From positions 6,572,001-6,636,000 of the forward strand of contig NZ_CP042425.1 of NCBI RefSeq assembly GCF_008254045.1: a stretch of DNA of 64,000 nucleotides, read 5' to 3'. Each line of letters begins with the position of its first letter. Positions within the stretch are counted from its first letter, which is position 1. This DNA is from Limnoglobus roseus. GTDB taxonomy: Bacteria; Planctomycetota; Planctomycetia; Gemmatales; Gemmataceae. The notes under the pieces were generated by a model. The model did no database searches, was not told where the DNA came from, and saw nothing but the letters and a program-made list of their open reading frames with translations. The translations under genes were made by a program, and so were the position numbers. This document shows, piece by piece, positions 17,408 through 26,828 of this stretch.

Positions 17408-20128
17408 TTACGGTAGCTCATCGGCATTCGTGACCACGCGAAAATCGACGTTCAGCCCGCCAACGAAGTGCTTCTCCCCGCAGTGGATCTTCTGGTTCTC
17501 CGTGCCCCGAAGCTCGTCGGCGACTGTCGTGCTTTTGGTCTCCCGCACGAGGTACAGCAGCGTGTCGTCCTCGTCGGGCTTCTCCATGACGAGTGCCCAG
17601 TCCGGGTTGTAGTTGCCCACCGGGGTCGTCACCTTGAACCAGTTCGGCAGTTTCACGAAGAGCTTCACGTCCTTCCGCTTTTTGAGCTTCTCGGCGAACT
17701 TCCGCTCGGTGTCGGACTGCACGACGATCTGGTCGTAGATCGAGTTCTCCACCGGCACCAGCCGGTCGGAAACGGTCTCTTCGGTTTCGACCCACTCGGT
17801 CATGTCGTACCAGTTGCCGTCCTTCTCGTACTGGATGCCATCGACCAGTTGCTGGATCGCCTTCTCGCGGATCACGCGGGCGGCCTGCGATGCGAACTCC
17901 TGCGGGTTGTCGAGCGCGGCCTGCCGCTCCTTGATGCCGGTGACGATCGACGCCAGTGTTCGCCGGGTGAGCTTGACCGGCGGGGTGATGTGGGCGATCA
18001 GGTCTTCGATCATCTCGACCAGATTGGGCAGCGAGTGGCGGCCGATCAGGCGGGTGAGGATGCGTTTCCCCCCGACCCGGTAGTCGAGCTTGTCCACGCT
18101 GTCGCCGACATGCACGTCGGCCGTCTGGCTGATGATTCGCGGGGGTTCGATCTTCACCTTGTTCAACGCGGCGACTACGTCGGTGACCAGCTTGGCGGTG
18201 TCCACGGTCACTTGGTAGCGGGTCTTGTGCTTGATGCGCTCCCACAGCTCCGCGAATTCGGCCGGGAGTTGCTCCAGCGGCTTGCGGGTGGCCGTCTTCT
18301 TCGCCCGGACGTTGGTTGGACGAGGGGCGGCTCCTTCCTTCCCGAACGCCTCCTCCATCTCCTTTTGCAGCCCGTCCACGAACTGCTCGTAGCTCTCGTT
18401 GGCAATGACCGTCAGCACGTTGAGCTTGGGGTCGGCGTTGCGGACGCCCTTCTGGTCCACCATCAGCCGCATGCCGCGACCCACTTCCTGCCGCTTCTTG
18501 ACCTCGGAGACGGTCTGGTTGAGCGTGCAGATTTGGCACACGTTCGGGTTGTCCCAGCCTTCGCGGAGCGCGGAGTGGGAGAAGATGAACGCGACCGGCT
18601 CGCGGAAGCCGAGGAGCCGCTCCTTCTCCTTCATGATGAGGTCGTAGGCGTCCCGGTCTTCCTTGCTCTGGCCGGTCGTCGAGTCGAGGACTTCGACGGC
18701 CCCGCCCCGGCGGTTCTTCTGCGCGAAGTACGCCTTGCGGACGGCGGAGGGTTCCAACTCCGCGAAGTCCGGGTACTTGCCCTTCAGCTCGTTGAACGCC
18801 TCGTCGAACAGCTCGCGGATGATTCCGGGGTACAGCCCGTCCACGCTATCGGTCCCGCGCTCCGGGGGCACTGTGCCGGTGTAGTTCTCCACGCGGTCGA
18901 TGAAGAACAGCGACAGCACCTTGATGCCAGCGGCTTTCAGCTTCTTCTGCTTCTGAAAATGCGTCTCGATGGAACGACGGATTTGCTGCTTGAACAGCTC
19001 GGCCTGATCGGCACCCTGCGTCTGACCGACGCGGATTTCGATGCCGTTGGCGAAGCGGACGAACTCCTCGCGGGCGTGAATCTCGTCGATGACGAACGAG
19101 CTGTATTCCGGGCGGTCGGACTTTTCGCTCAGGCAGTCACCCGGCTTGAACAGGTACGCCTTCTCCTTGATCTGCCCCTCGGCCATGCGCTGGTGGACCG
19201 TGATCTTCGCCTGCACGACCTTCTTGTTGCTACGGACCTCTTCCAGCCGCAGGAACACCTGGTTGTAGTCGTCCTCTTTACGGACGGAATCGACCTCGAT
19301 TCGCTTGACCAGCCCACCACGGTACGCCTCGAACGGCGTCAGGCGGTAGCAGAGGTTGTAAGGGTTTCGGTGTGTAGCGCTGTACCGCAGGGCCATCAGC
19401 GGGTGGAGCGACGCGAGCGCCTTAATCCGGCCCTCGCTTTCCATGTTCTGCGGCTCGTCCAGAATCAGTATGGGCCGGGCCGACTGGACAAGGTAAAGCG
19501 GGATCGCCCCTTGCAGGCGGTCCGTCGATTGCCGGATGACGTTGTCGTCCTTGTTGAACGAGTCGATCGTCATCACGAGGATTTCGACGCAGTCGCTCTG
19601 GGCGAACTGCCGCACCTTGGCAATGCTCCGAGAATCGTAAGACGTGAAGCGGTAGGGAACGTTGTGGTAGATGGCCCGCAGGTGTTCCTGCGTGATTTTG
19701 AGGGTCTTCAGTACCCCTTCCCGGACAGCAACCGAGTGGACAACGACGATGAACTTGCGCAGCCCGTACCGGCGGTGCAGTTCCAATGCGGTGCGGATGT
19801 AGACGTATGTCTTCCCGGTGCCGGTCTCCATCTCGACGGAGAAGTTCGGGAAGCGGACGGCTTTGTTGCCGCCAGCAGTCTTGATCTCCTCCTCGATCAT
19901 TTCCAGCTTGCTGTCTACCGTGATGCCGAAACGCCGCTGGACCTCCTGCAGGTTGGTGAGCAGCACGTCCTCGGTAATGTCGATACGGTTGGAGACGGGG
20001 CCGAGCAGTTCGCCCATCTCGAACGTATCGTAATCGACCGTCCCGCGAGGTTGGCCTCGAAGGATGTCGGCCGTAGCTTCGATGGCGCGGAGCTGGTACG
20101 CCTGATTGCCGTCAAATTGGAATCGCAT
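17408..20128 (-). CDS. res: Type III restriction enzyme, Res (helicase-nuclease) subunit
   Basis: 906 residues. A superfamily 2 helicase core begins with Walker A M-E-T-G-T-G-K-T (100-107) and has a DEAD-like motif II L-D-E-P-Q. The helicase C-terminal half contains E-V-G-R-G-M-R-L. Near the C-terminus N-P-D-W-A-L-V ... V-R-E-T-K is a PD-(D/E)XK-type nuclease site. Res uses ATP to move or signal along DNA and cuts when two Mod-bound sites are found unmodified. It lies 10 bases after mod, the standard mod-res order. Length is normal for the family. Confidence 0.93.
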   Translation of the reverse strand: MRFQFDGNQAYQLRAIEATADILRGQPRGTVDYDTFEMGELLGPVSNRIDITEDVLLTNLQEVQRRFGITVDSKLEMIEEEIKTAGGNKAVRFPNFSVEMETGTGKTYVYIRTALELHRRYGLRKFIVVVHSVAVREGVLKTLKITQEHLRAIYHNVPYRFTSYDSRSIAKVRQFAQSDCVEILVMTIDSFNKDDNVIRQSTDRLQGAIPLYLVQSARPILILDEPQNMESEGRIKALASLHPLMALRYSATHRNPYNLCYRLTPFEAYRGGLVKRIEVDSVRKEDDYNQVFLRLEEVRSNKKVVQAKITVHQRMAEGQIKEKAYLFKPGDCLSEKSDRPEYSSFVIDEIHAREEFVRFANGIEIRVGQTQGADQAELFKQQIRRSIETHFQKQKKLKAAGIKVLSLFFIDRVENYTGTVPPERGTDSVDGLYPGIIRELFDEAFNELKGKYPDFAELEPSAVRKAYFAQKNRRGGAVEVLDSTTGQSKEDRDAYDLIMKEKERLLGFREPVAFIFSHSALREGWDNPNVCQICTLNQTVSEVKKRQEVGRGMRLMVDQKGVRNADPKLNVLTVIANESYEQFVDGLQKEMEEAFGKEGAAPRPTNVRAKKTATRKPLEQLPAEFAELWERIKHKTRYQVTVDTAKLVTDVVAALNKVKIEPPRIISQTADVHVGDSVDKLDYRVGGKRILTRLIGRHSLPNLVEMIEDLIAHITPPVKLTRRTLASIVTGIKERQAALDNPQEFASQAARVIREKAIQQLVDGIQYEKDGNWYDMTEWVETEETVSDRLVPVENSIYDQIVVQSDTERKFAEKLKKRKDVKLFVKLPNWFKVTTPVGNYNPDWALVMEKPDEDDTLLYLVRETKSTTVADELRGTENQKIHCGEKHFVGGLNVDFRVVTNADELP

Positions 20129-20138
20129 CTCGCACCCC

Positions 20139-22013
20139 TCAGATGGTTTTCAGGCGGCATTGAAGGGCAAGGTTCGCGGCAGCGGAGTCGTCGAGCGCTT
20201 TGTCCCGGCAGATGAGCAGCGAGTCGGTGGTCAACGGCTGGTGCTTGCTCAGGTCGGCCCGCACCTCCTCGTCGAGGCAGAGGAAGAAGCTCTGCTGGGG
20301 GTCTTTGTCCGGGTCGGTGACCACGTACAGGGTGTTGCCGTTGGCGAGCTTCTTCAGGGTGTAGCGGGTGTTCAGGCTGAAGCCTTCCCGCAGCGCCACC
20401 TCCCACAGCACGTTCTCAGGCGTCCAGTCGGCGACCAGCGGGTCATCGAACAGGCCCAACTTGGCCGCGTACTTTTCCGGGTCGCGGTCATTGTCCGGCA
20501 CCCACTGCTCGATGTTCGGCATGGCGAGCTTGAAGACCTTGAAGCCGAGGTCTTCCGGCGGCTTCCCACTGTCGAACTTGAGGCTACCCTGTTCGTCCTT
20601 TTTCAGGTTGGCGATGACTCGGCGAATCCGCTCCTTGCCGTAGTCGGCGATGGTCGGGTAGTCCTTGCTTTCCGTGGGGTGCGGCAACTGCACCATGATG
20701 AACTTCCGGTTTCCGCCGTCCGCGTGGTTGAGTTCAAGGACGGCCTGAGCCATCGTGGCGGAGCCGGAGAAGAAGTCGAGGACCAGATCGTTCTGGTCGG
20801 TCTTGGTGCCGATTTCCAGCACTCGCTTCATCAGCCGCGTCGGCTTCGGCGTGTCGAACGCCTCCTCCTTGCCGAAGAACGCGTGGATTTCCTTCTTCGC
20901 CTCGTCGGTGTGTCCGACCTCCTCGTGCGGCCACCACGTCCACGGAACGAGGCCTTCGACCTCCGAGAGGTATCGGATGATCCGGGGCACGCCGTTCCCG
21001 TCTGCGCCGAACCACGCCCGCCCGTCGGCCTCCAGCTTGCGGTACTCGGACTCGATGGTCGCCCAGCAACGGCCCTGCGGTGGCTTGTGAATGGTGCCGT
21101 TCGGGGCCTTGATCTCGTACATCTGGTTCGGCCGATACCCCTGTGCGGAATGGGAAATCGACTGCCACGGCCCTCGCGGGTCGTTGTTCGGGTTGCGGTA
21201 GTTTGCCCGACTCTCGTCATCGAGGGGCAGCATGTTCTTCGTCGGCGTGTAAGCGGCGAGGTCGCGGGTGAAGAAGATCAGGTAATCGTGGACATCGCCG
21301 ATGATCCCACGGTTCTCACGGGAGTACCTCTTCTGCCAGATGCAGGTGGCGACGAAGTTCTCTTCACCGAAGACTTCGTTCATCAGTAGCCGCAGGTGGT
21401 GCATCTCGTTGTCGTCGATGCTCACGCAGATCAGGCCGTCTTCCCGCAGGAGTTGCCGGGCGAGGAAGAGCCGGGGGTACATCATCGACAGCCAGCCGGA
21501 ATGGATGCGGCCAGTGCGGTCTACCTTGTTGGTGACGAGGTTGCCGTCGTCGTCCATCTGCTTGGTCTGAATGAGGTAGTTCTTCAGCGGGTCGGTGTAG
21601 TTGTCCGGGTAAATGAAGTCCTGAAGCGTGTTGTACGGCGGGTCGATGAAGATCAGCTTCACCTTGCCGAAGTACGGCTTGAACAGCAGCTTCAGCACTT
21701 CGAGGTTGTCGCCCTCAATGAAAATGTTGCCGGTGTCATCGAAGTTGATCGACTCGTGCGGGCATGGGATGAGCGTGCCACGGCTCGGGGTCTGCAGAAG
21801 GCCCACCGCGTCGTCCTTGCCAGCCCACGAGAACGAAAACCGGCCCGGCCCGGCCTCGGCGGCGTCGCCGAGCGTGGCTCGGAGTTTGCCGAAGTCGATC
21901 TTCCCTTCGGAGACGCACTCGGGGAACAGCGACTTCAGCTTCGCCACCTGGGCTTCCAGCACGTCGCCCGACGTGGAGGACACGGGTTCCCGCTTCACCG
22001 ACTGCTTGCTCAT
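20139..22013 (-). CDS. mod: Type III DNA N6-adenine methyltransferase, Mod subunit
   Basis: 624 residues. The motif order is that of beta-class methyltransferases: catalytic motif IV D-P-P-Y-N (124-128) precedes the SAM-binding motif I D-F-F-S-G-S-A-T (413-420). The long segment between them holds the target-recognition domain, which sets the 5-6 bp site and cannot be predicted here. It methylates adenine on one strand and guides Res. It overlaps the upstream nuclease-like gene by 4 bases (ATGA), so the two are translationally coupled. Confidence 0.94.
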   Translation of the reverse strand: MSKQSVKREPVSSTSGDVLEAQVAKLKSLFPECVSEGKIDFGKLRATLGDAAEAGPGRFSFSWAGKDDAVGLLQTPSRGTLIPCPHESINFDDTGNIFIEGDNLEVLKLLFKPYFGKVKLIFIDPPYNTLQDFIYPDNYTDPLKNYLIQTKQMDDDGNLVTNKVDRTGRIHSGWLSMMYPRLFLARQLLREDGLICVSIDDNEMHHLRLLMNEVFGEENFVATCIWQKRYSRENRGIIGDVHDYLIFFTRDLAAYTPTKNMLPLDDESRANYRNPNNDPRGPWQSISHSAQGYRPNQMYEIKAPNGTIHKPPQGRCWATIESEYRKLEADGRAWFGADGNGVPRIIRYLSEVEGLVPWTWWPHEEVGHTDEAKKEIHAFFGKEEAFDTPKPTRLMKRVLEIGTKTDQNDLVLDFFSGSATMAQAVLELNHADGGNRKFIMVQLPHPTESKDYPTIADYGKERIRRVIANLKKDEQGSLKFDSGKPPEDLGFKVFKLAMPNIEQWVPDNDRDPEKYAAKLGLFDDPLVADWTPENVLWEVALREGFSLNTRYTLKKLANGNTLYVVTDPDKDPQQSFFLCLDEEVRADLSKHQPLTTDSLLICRDKALDDSAAANLALQCRLKTI

Positions 22014-22759
22014 GGCTGTCCCTTGTTGGGCTTCTTCGCTTTGGGCTTCGCCGCCGCCTTTTTCTTCTTGGTCTTCGCTGGCTTCTTCGGCGGAGGCGGC
22101 GGGCGCAGCGGCGTTTTCGGGTCGCCCGCCATGAACAGATGCTGAATTACAAACGGTGCCGGGTCGCTGCCTCGACTGTGGGCGGTTTCCCGAAGGCGGT
22201 TGTCGGCCGGGCGTATCGCCGAGGGGCGAAACTGTCCGGGGGCCGCCATGCCGAGTTCGGTGCGCCGGGCCGTTATGTTACCCTCGACTCCAGCCACGGC
22301 ACTAGGTACGTCGCCGTCCAAAACGAATGCGAGCATCCCCCCGTACCGCACCGAACGAGCGTATTGCCCCCGAACGAAGCGAAGTATGCCGTAACTGACG
22401 TATTCGGCAAAGTACGGCCGCACGCCATCGGCTTCGCGGACATTGATCCGCTTGCACTCAAGACAGAAGTAGATGTCTTCGCGGTTCACCAGAGGGAGGA
22501 ACACGATGTCCATCCGCCCTTGGTCTTCTCCCGCAGTCGGGTCAAGCTCAACGAGCTGGGGATGAATTTGAAAAGGTAGATCGCGACTCTCACGCGACTG
22601 ACGCAGGATGCGGCACAGCGCTTCGGAAACCCGGTCTTCAAGTTCATTGCCTGCCGGAGGCGGCATGGCTTCCCATGCGCCGACGACGAGGCCGACAATC
22701 GTCGGCACTTGGGATTCGAGGAAATCGATCCACTCGGCGGGCGACCCGAACTGCGTCAT
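22010..22759 (-). CDS. PD-(D/E)XK nuclease-like protein of the restriction operon
   Basis: 249 residues. M-D-I-V-F-L-P (Asp84) followed by I-Y-F-C-L-E-C-K (Glu101, Lys103) is the spacing of a PD-(D/E)XK site, and an upstream helix supplies a Glu (E-L-E-D-R-V-S-E-A-L). The last 40 residues are a basic tail rich in Lys, Ala and Pro, likely disordered and DNA-binding. The gene overlaps both neighbours by 4 bases. Such a protein is not a standard part of type III systems. It could be the nuclease partner of the large methyltransferase or an accessory factor. Function is inferred from motif and context only. Confidence 0.6.
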   Translation of the reverse strand: MTQFGSPAEWIDFLESQVPTIVGLVVGAWEAMPPPAGNELEDRVSEALCRILRQSRESRDLPFQIHPQLVELDPTAGEDQGRMDIVFLPLVNREDIYFCLECKRINVREADGVRPYFAEYVSYGILRFVRGQYARSVRYGGMLAFVLDGDVPSAVAGVEGNITARRTELGMAAPGQFRPSAIRPADNRLRETAHSRGSDPAPFVIQHLFMAGDPKTPLRPPPPPKKPAKTKKKKAAAKPKAKKPNKGQP

Positions 22760-25700
22760 GCGTCCCCCCGCGGAGATTGCATGAGTATCGTTCCGGCGAT
22801 TTCGTCCGCATCATTCAAGGCGGCCGTCTGAGTCCAGAATCGCTGCCCGATCGGCTTGACAATGTACAAGCGGTTCTGATCGAACACCATGACGCCTCGA
22901 ACGATGTCGAGTGTGGCGTGTTGCCGTGGGATGGCCTTCCGCACAGCGTCGAGGGTGTGGAGCAAGTCGGTGCCCATCTGCGGCATCGGCTCTGCCATCG
23001 CGGCACGCTTGACCTTCTCCAGAACGGCCACACCGACGCCGAGGGTTTCGGACGCCTGCACCTGGCCGCGAACGGCGAATTGCCCGCTCTTCGCCCAGCC
23101 ATTCAAGGTTTCACAGACCCGTTCGATGTATGTCTGTCGAAATGCGGCGTTTGCCGGGGTAACAGTCGGAACGAGAGGGCGCGCGCGTGTGGGACGAGTG
23201 CTCTCGATGATGACGTTGACGGTGTCCTCGATCAGGAACTTTTCATGCGGGAGAACGTCGAGGTACTCTTCAATCAACGGCTCTACCTTCAGGCTCGCAC
23301 TCCTGACGATGCCTGCTCGATCAACGAGATCGGTGTCTGCCTCTAGAGCAGCGGCATCCACGATCTTCGCCACCTCGCTCACGATCTGCCGTGCGCGCTT
23401 GGGGTCGGGCAGTTGATGGGGTAGCGGGAACGGAAGGCGCAACACCTCCTCAACATGGGCCTCCTGACGACTAATTCCCCAGTTCGACGATGTGTGGAAC
23501 AGGTAGTACAGCGCCAGCGGCGACCTGAGATAGGCCGCTGCAAATACCAGCATGTCGCGATCCGCTTCCGGGCCGTGGATACCTCGGACCGCGTCTTGAA
23601 ACGACACATGAAAGGCCGCGAATGCGGTGCTTGTCATGCCTTTAGCCATGAGCACATGCGGCCCACGAAACACATCAGTCAACTTGTTCGATCCGCTGCG
23701 AACCGTTACCCGTGCCGCCTCCAACTCCTGACAGTCCCGTTCGAGCAGAAATAGATCCAGATTCGCACTGGTCGCACGGATAAAGTGCCGTGAAGGAAGA
23801 GTAATTGTCTCGGCCTTCGCCGCATCGTCGTTGTCACCAAGAGGCTGAAAACCAACCGCCATGATCCACGGCTTAGAGGAGTTCCTTTCCTTTGCGCGTC
23901 GGACGTTTTCTCGCAAGCGGGTGTAGAGCCCAAGCCTGTCGAGCAGTCGCCAATCACGCGGCGTCGCCCAGAACCGTTGCTTCCAGATTTGCGGAGCATC
24001 GGGGCCATCGAGGTCGCGGAGGAGCTCGCCAACCGTGATCGTTGTCCTATCCTGCGGAACGATGGTGATGACTTCAGCCTTGGTCACCGTCCAGTCCGCT
24101 TTAGGCCCCCAATACTCGATTCGGTCGTCCTGGCTGACCGGAGGCTTCTTGCGATAGCAAACTACTACAGCCGGGTGCCCAGCACGCTCGAAAAGGAATC
24201 GCTGATAGTCTGCCAGATTCAGCACACGTTCAAGTGCGTGGGTTGCGACCCATGCTTTCTGAAATGGGATAGCTGTTGTGCTGTGGTTGAAAAGAACTCC
24301 GTGCGGCAGAACGAAACACACACGACCTTCGGCAGCAACGTGGTCGGTCGCTTTCCAAATGAATGCCGCTGCAATTTGCTTGTCTGGGAGTGGCCGCTCG
24401 TGCTTGTCACAGTATGCACCCGCTGGCGAGTCGCTCGTCGCGATACTGCCCCACGGCGGGTTGCCAATGACGAGGGATACGTCCGTCGGGAATCGTTGGT
24501 CCGTGTCGAAGAAGTCCGCGCAGCGGATGTTTCCCTGCTCTTCCACATCCTCCCCATCGGCCACTAAGCGGGGAAGCGCCTTACCCTTCTTCTGAAGAGC
24601 CTGAATGTCTCGTGGGGCAAGGTGATCGAGGTACGCAAGGTACAAGCTGAACGCGGTGATCCGGCACGCCGTCAGGCTGATGTCCACGCCGAAGATGCTC
24701 TCCCGCAAGAGGCGCATCAGTTCGGTGGCTTTCCGGTCGTTACGTGCGGTCAGGTTGGCCTGTTTCCACTCCTCGGCCAGCCGGTTGAACAGCCCCACGA
24801 GGAAGATGCCCGACCCGCACGCCGGATCAAAAAACCGTTTGCCTGCGAGGGAGGGAGTGCCGCCCAGCGCGGTGTCCAGCACGACCTCGGCGAGAAACCG
24901 GGGGGTATAAAATGCGCCTTGCTGCTTCTCGACATCTTTGAGAAACCGCTCGTAGATCGCGCTGATGGTTTCAATCGGGATGTAGCGGAAGTCATACCGG
25001 TAGAACAGAACTCGCTGTCCGGTGCGGACGATCGTCTCTTGGAAGAAATCGTCAAGTATCTTGACGTGCTCCTCCTGAATAAAGGCCTTCTCCTCCTTCA
25101 GGTCGTCGCGGAACAAGTCGCCATTAAAGTCCTCGCCGAGCTTGGTGAAGAGCTTGTACAGCGAGTCTCTGGCCTTGCTGCGAGACGGGTTGGCGAGCAG
25201 TTCCCGCAGGTCTTTCGCGCCACGGATGCCGAGGCCAGTCAGGTAGCTTTCGTCGATGATCCCGCGGTCAAAAAGGTAGGAGGTGAACACCAGACGGCAA
25301 AGCAGCGCATCGAGCGCCTCGCTCGGGTTCTTCCGTCGGGTCACCGCGTTCAGCTTTTCGCGAGCGTCGAGCAAGTTGTTGAGCAGGTCCCGATCAACGC
25401 GCTGGGCCGGATCGAACGACCGCTGATGCTGGCGGAAGAACTCGCCGGACTCGACGGAGACGACGAACTCTTTCAGCCCCTCGGCAACGCGGCTGAGGTT
25501 CGTCACCAGCCCGGCAGGGTCTGCGTCTGATTGGCCAGCGGCGGGGCGGGTCATGCCGGAGTAGACGTGAACGCTGTCGTCGGTCACCAGAACCAGCAGG
25601 CTGGCCCCGCCGTGGTTCCAGAAGCGGTGGTGCAACTCAAGAATTGCGTCCGGGGTGATCCGTTTGACGACACGGAAATAGACCAGCGGCGAGTGGTCGG

Positions 25701-25863
25701 CGCACAGGACGCCGTCCACGTCAAGCGTGTCAAAGGCCCGCCGGAGCAGGTGTGCCTGCGGCGTGGATGGGGTGATTTCGCTCTTGGCGGTGAAAAAGCC
25801 GGGCGAGCTTCTGCCTGCCAGCCCAAATTCCTGCCGCCAGTCGGTCGCCGTTGTAGTGGGCAT
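22756..25863 (-). CDS. Large N6-adenine DNA methyltransferase, Eco57I / type IIG-like
   Basis: 1035 residues. G-A-F-Y-T-P (316-321), the SAM motif D-P-A-C-G-S-G (346-352) and catalytic N-P-P-W (468-471) show a gamma-type adenine methyltransferase. The C-terminal half, ending with helices after a P-L-P-H-Q-L-P-D-P-K segment, looks like a target-recognition region. The N-terminal 300 residues precede the methylase core, as in fused type IIG enzymes, but I see no clear nuclease motif there. Together with the adjacent nuclease-like gene it could form a second restriction activity beside Mod/Res. PglX of BREX is a distant relative, but no other BREX gene is present. Confidence 0.85.
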   Translation of the reverse strand: MPTTTATDWRQEFGLAGRSSPGFFTAKSEITPSTPQAHLLRRAFDTLDVDGVLCADHSPLVYFRVVKRITPDAILELHHRFWNHGGASLLVLVTDDSVHVYSGMTRPAAGQSDADPAGLVTNLSRVAEGLKEFVVSVESGEFFRQHQRSFDPAQRVDRDLLNNLLDAREKLNAVTRRKNPSEALDALLCRLVFTSYLFDRGIIDESYLTGLGIRGAKDLRELLANPSRSKARDSLYKLFTKLGEDFNGDLFRDDLKEEKAFIQEEHVKILDDFFQETIVRTGQRVLFYRYDFRYIPIETISAIYERFLKDVEKQQGAFYTPRFLAEVVLDTALGGTPSLAGKRFFDPACGSGIFLVGLFNRLAEEWKQANLTARNDRKATELMRLLRESIFGVDISLTACRITAFSLYLAYLDHLAPRDIQALQKKGKALPRLVADGEDVEEQGNIRCADFFDTDQRFPTDVSLVIGNPPWGSIATSDSPAGAYCDKHERPLPDKQIAAAFIWKATDHVAAEGRVCFVLPHGVLFNHSTTAIPFQKAWVATHALERVLNLADYQRFLFERAGHPAVVVCYRKKPPVSQDDRIEYWGPKADWTVTKAEVITIVPQDRTTITVGELLRDLDGPDAPQIWKQRFWATPRDWRLLDRLGLYTRLRENVRRAKERNSSKPWIMAVGFQPLGDNDDAAKAETITLPSRHFIRATSANLDLFLLERDCQELEAARVTVRSGSNKLTDVFRGPHVLMAKGMTSTAFAAFHVSFQDAVRGIHGPEADRDMLVFAAAYLRSPLALYYLFHTSSNWGISRQEAHVEEVLRLPFPLPHQLPDPKRARQIVSEVAKIVDAAALEADTDLVDRAGIVRSASLKVEPLIEEYLDVLPHEKFLIEDTVNVIIESTRPTRARPLVPTVTPANAAFRQTYIERVCETLNGWAKSGQFAVRGQVQASETLGVGVAVLEKVKRAAMAEPMPQMGTDLLHTLDAVRKAIPRQHATLDIVRGVMVFDQNRLYIVKPIGQRFWTQTAALNDADEIAGTILMQSPRGDA

Positions 25864-25875
25864 AATCTCCGCCCC

Positions 25876-26112
25876 CTACAGATGGGGAATTTCAGCGGGT
25901 TCTGAAACGAGCTGATAAACCCAACGGCTGCCCAGTTTAACGGACCGGATGCAGTACCCTCGCTGTCGGAGGGCGGTGATGTCTCGCGAAAGGGTCGGGA
26001 CGGAAACGGCGAGCGTCTTGGCCAGCGCAGGCGTGGAATGCTCCCCCGAGCGGATCAGCCGGATCAGCTCTTCGAGGCGGTATCCGATCGCAAGAGACTT
26101 ATCGTAAAGCAT
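25876..26112 (-). CDS. Small HTH regulator at the head of the restriction operon
   Basis: 78 residues. A winged-helix DeoR/HTH_11-like domain is visible: R-L-E-E-L-I-R-L-I, then T-P-A-L-A-K-T-L-A-V-S-V-P-T-L-S-R-D-I as the helix-turn-helix and a short wing (G-Y-C-I-R-S-V-K-L-G). It begins the operon and is 12 bases before the methyltransferase. It probably controls operon expression in the manner of a C protein, or senses a ligand by protein contact. It is too short to hold a ligand domain. Confidence 0.72.
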   Translation of the reverse strand: MLYDKSLAIGYRLEELIRLIRSGEHSTPALAKTLAVSVPTLSRDITALRQRGYCIRSVKLGSRWVYQLVSEPAEIPHL

Positions 26113-26327
26113 CTGCGCCGCGTCTCCTGAAGCGAAGGCTATCCCCCGATGATAGACTTGTCAAGGCAGGCAGGGACGTTTGTCCAGTATCTCGCGTACC
26201 GCTAGTGTCGGCTGAAAACGATTGCTCGGTCTGTAGCGACGGAATTCCCGATTTCCGCTTGGGCTAGCCCCGGCCGAGCGGCCTTCGCTTCTCCGTGGCT
26301 GGCCGGATTTCCGGTTCCAGAAACGAC

Positions 26328-26361
26328 AAAAGCCCCGGCACGCCGAAGCGTGACCGGGGCT
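26328..26361 (-). terminator. Intrinsic terminator ending the phage late operon
   Basis: Read on the minus strand, AGCCCCGGTCACGC and GCGTGCCGGGGCT pair (one bulge) around a TTCG tetraloop and are followed by TTTTG. It lies beyond the last leftward phage gene and before the host restriction operon. Confidence 0.75.
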
Positions 26362-26445
26362 GGTTCATTCGTCTTGGTGTCGTCTTCGAGGCAGTTTTGC
26401 CTGAAGTTCGGCTCGTCTCTCACGCCGTCGGCCGTCGGGGTGTAG

Positions 26446-26489
26446 CTTTCGCGGGGTATAACGTCCGTCGAGGACGCCCCGCGAAAGCG
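26446..26489. repeat. Inverted repeat in the phage/host junction
   Basis: GCTTTCGCGGGG (26446-26457) pairs perfectly with CCCCGCGAAAGC (26478-26489). A nested CGTCC/GGACG stem lies in the loop. It may be a second terminator or a recombination-related site. Confidence 0.6.
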
Positions 26490-26573
26490 GAACCCCAGAG
26501 GCCAGAGGCGTGCGACTTGGCGTCTTTCCACGTCACGCTTGAAGCCAGAGGGGGCAGCAAGAGCGGGGTGACT

Positions 26574-26828
26574 TTATCGGCCTCGCCCGCCGGGGAACGG
26601 CTTCTTGCAGTGCTGACGGTAGGCATCGAGGGTCATCATCGCTCCGATGCCCATTGTGACGATGCCGAGGAATCCGAGCGGGATGGATGTGTCTTCGCCG
26701 TTTCGTCGGGCCGTGTGGAAGCAGTGCTGGCCGACCGATCTCAGATCGTGGAGACTGAAGCCTTTGAAGTTTCCGGGATCGACCATAGCAGGTGCGGACA
26801 TGTCTGGTTGGCGTTTGGCTGTGAACAT
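26574..26828 (-). CDS. Small hypothetical phage protein
   Basis: 84 residues from the first ATG; internal ATGs at 26801 and 26786 would reduce the overlap with the gene upstream. A hydrophobic segment (L-G-F-L-G-I-V-T-M-G-I-G-A-M-M) suggests one membrane helix. It is the last gene of the leftward late operon, beside the spanin genes. No family recognised. Confidence 0.5.
   Translation of the reverse strand: MFTAKRQPDMSAPAMVDPGNFKGFSLHDLRSVGQHCFHTARRNGEDTSIPLGFLGIVTMGIGAMMTLDAYRQHCKKPFPGGRGR

Larger units (their letters stand above)
26113..26573. other. Junction between host island and phage late operon
   Basis: 461 bp without a convincing gene. It contains the promoter side of the restriction operon (next to 26112), the terminator of the phage late operon and a second hairpin. 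The left phage attachment site should fall here or close by. I cannot point to it without the other end. Confidence 0.5.

Noticed and set aside
17468..20215. 915-codon plus-strand open frame over res
   Set aside because: Antisense shadow caused by high GC; the minus strand has helicase and nuclease motifs.
17408..26112. BREX or DISARM identity for the defence operon
   Set aside because: No PglZ, BrxC, DrmA/B or other core genes; only a methylase distantly like PglX is shared.
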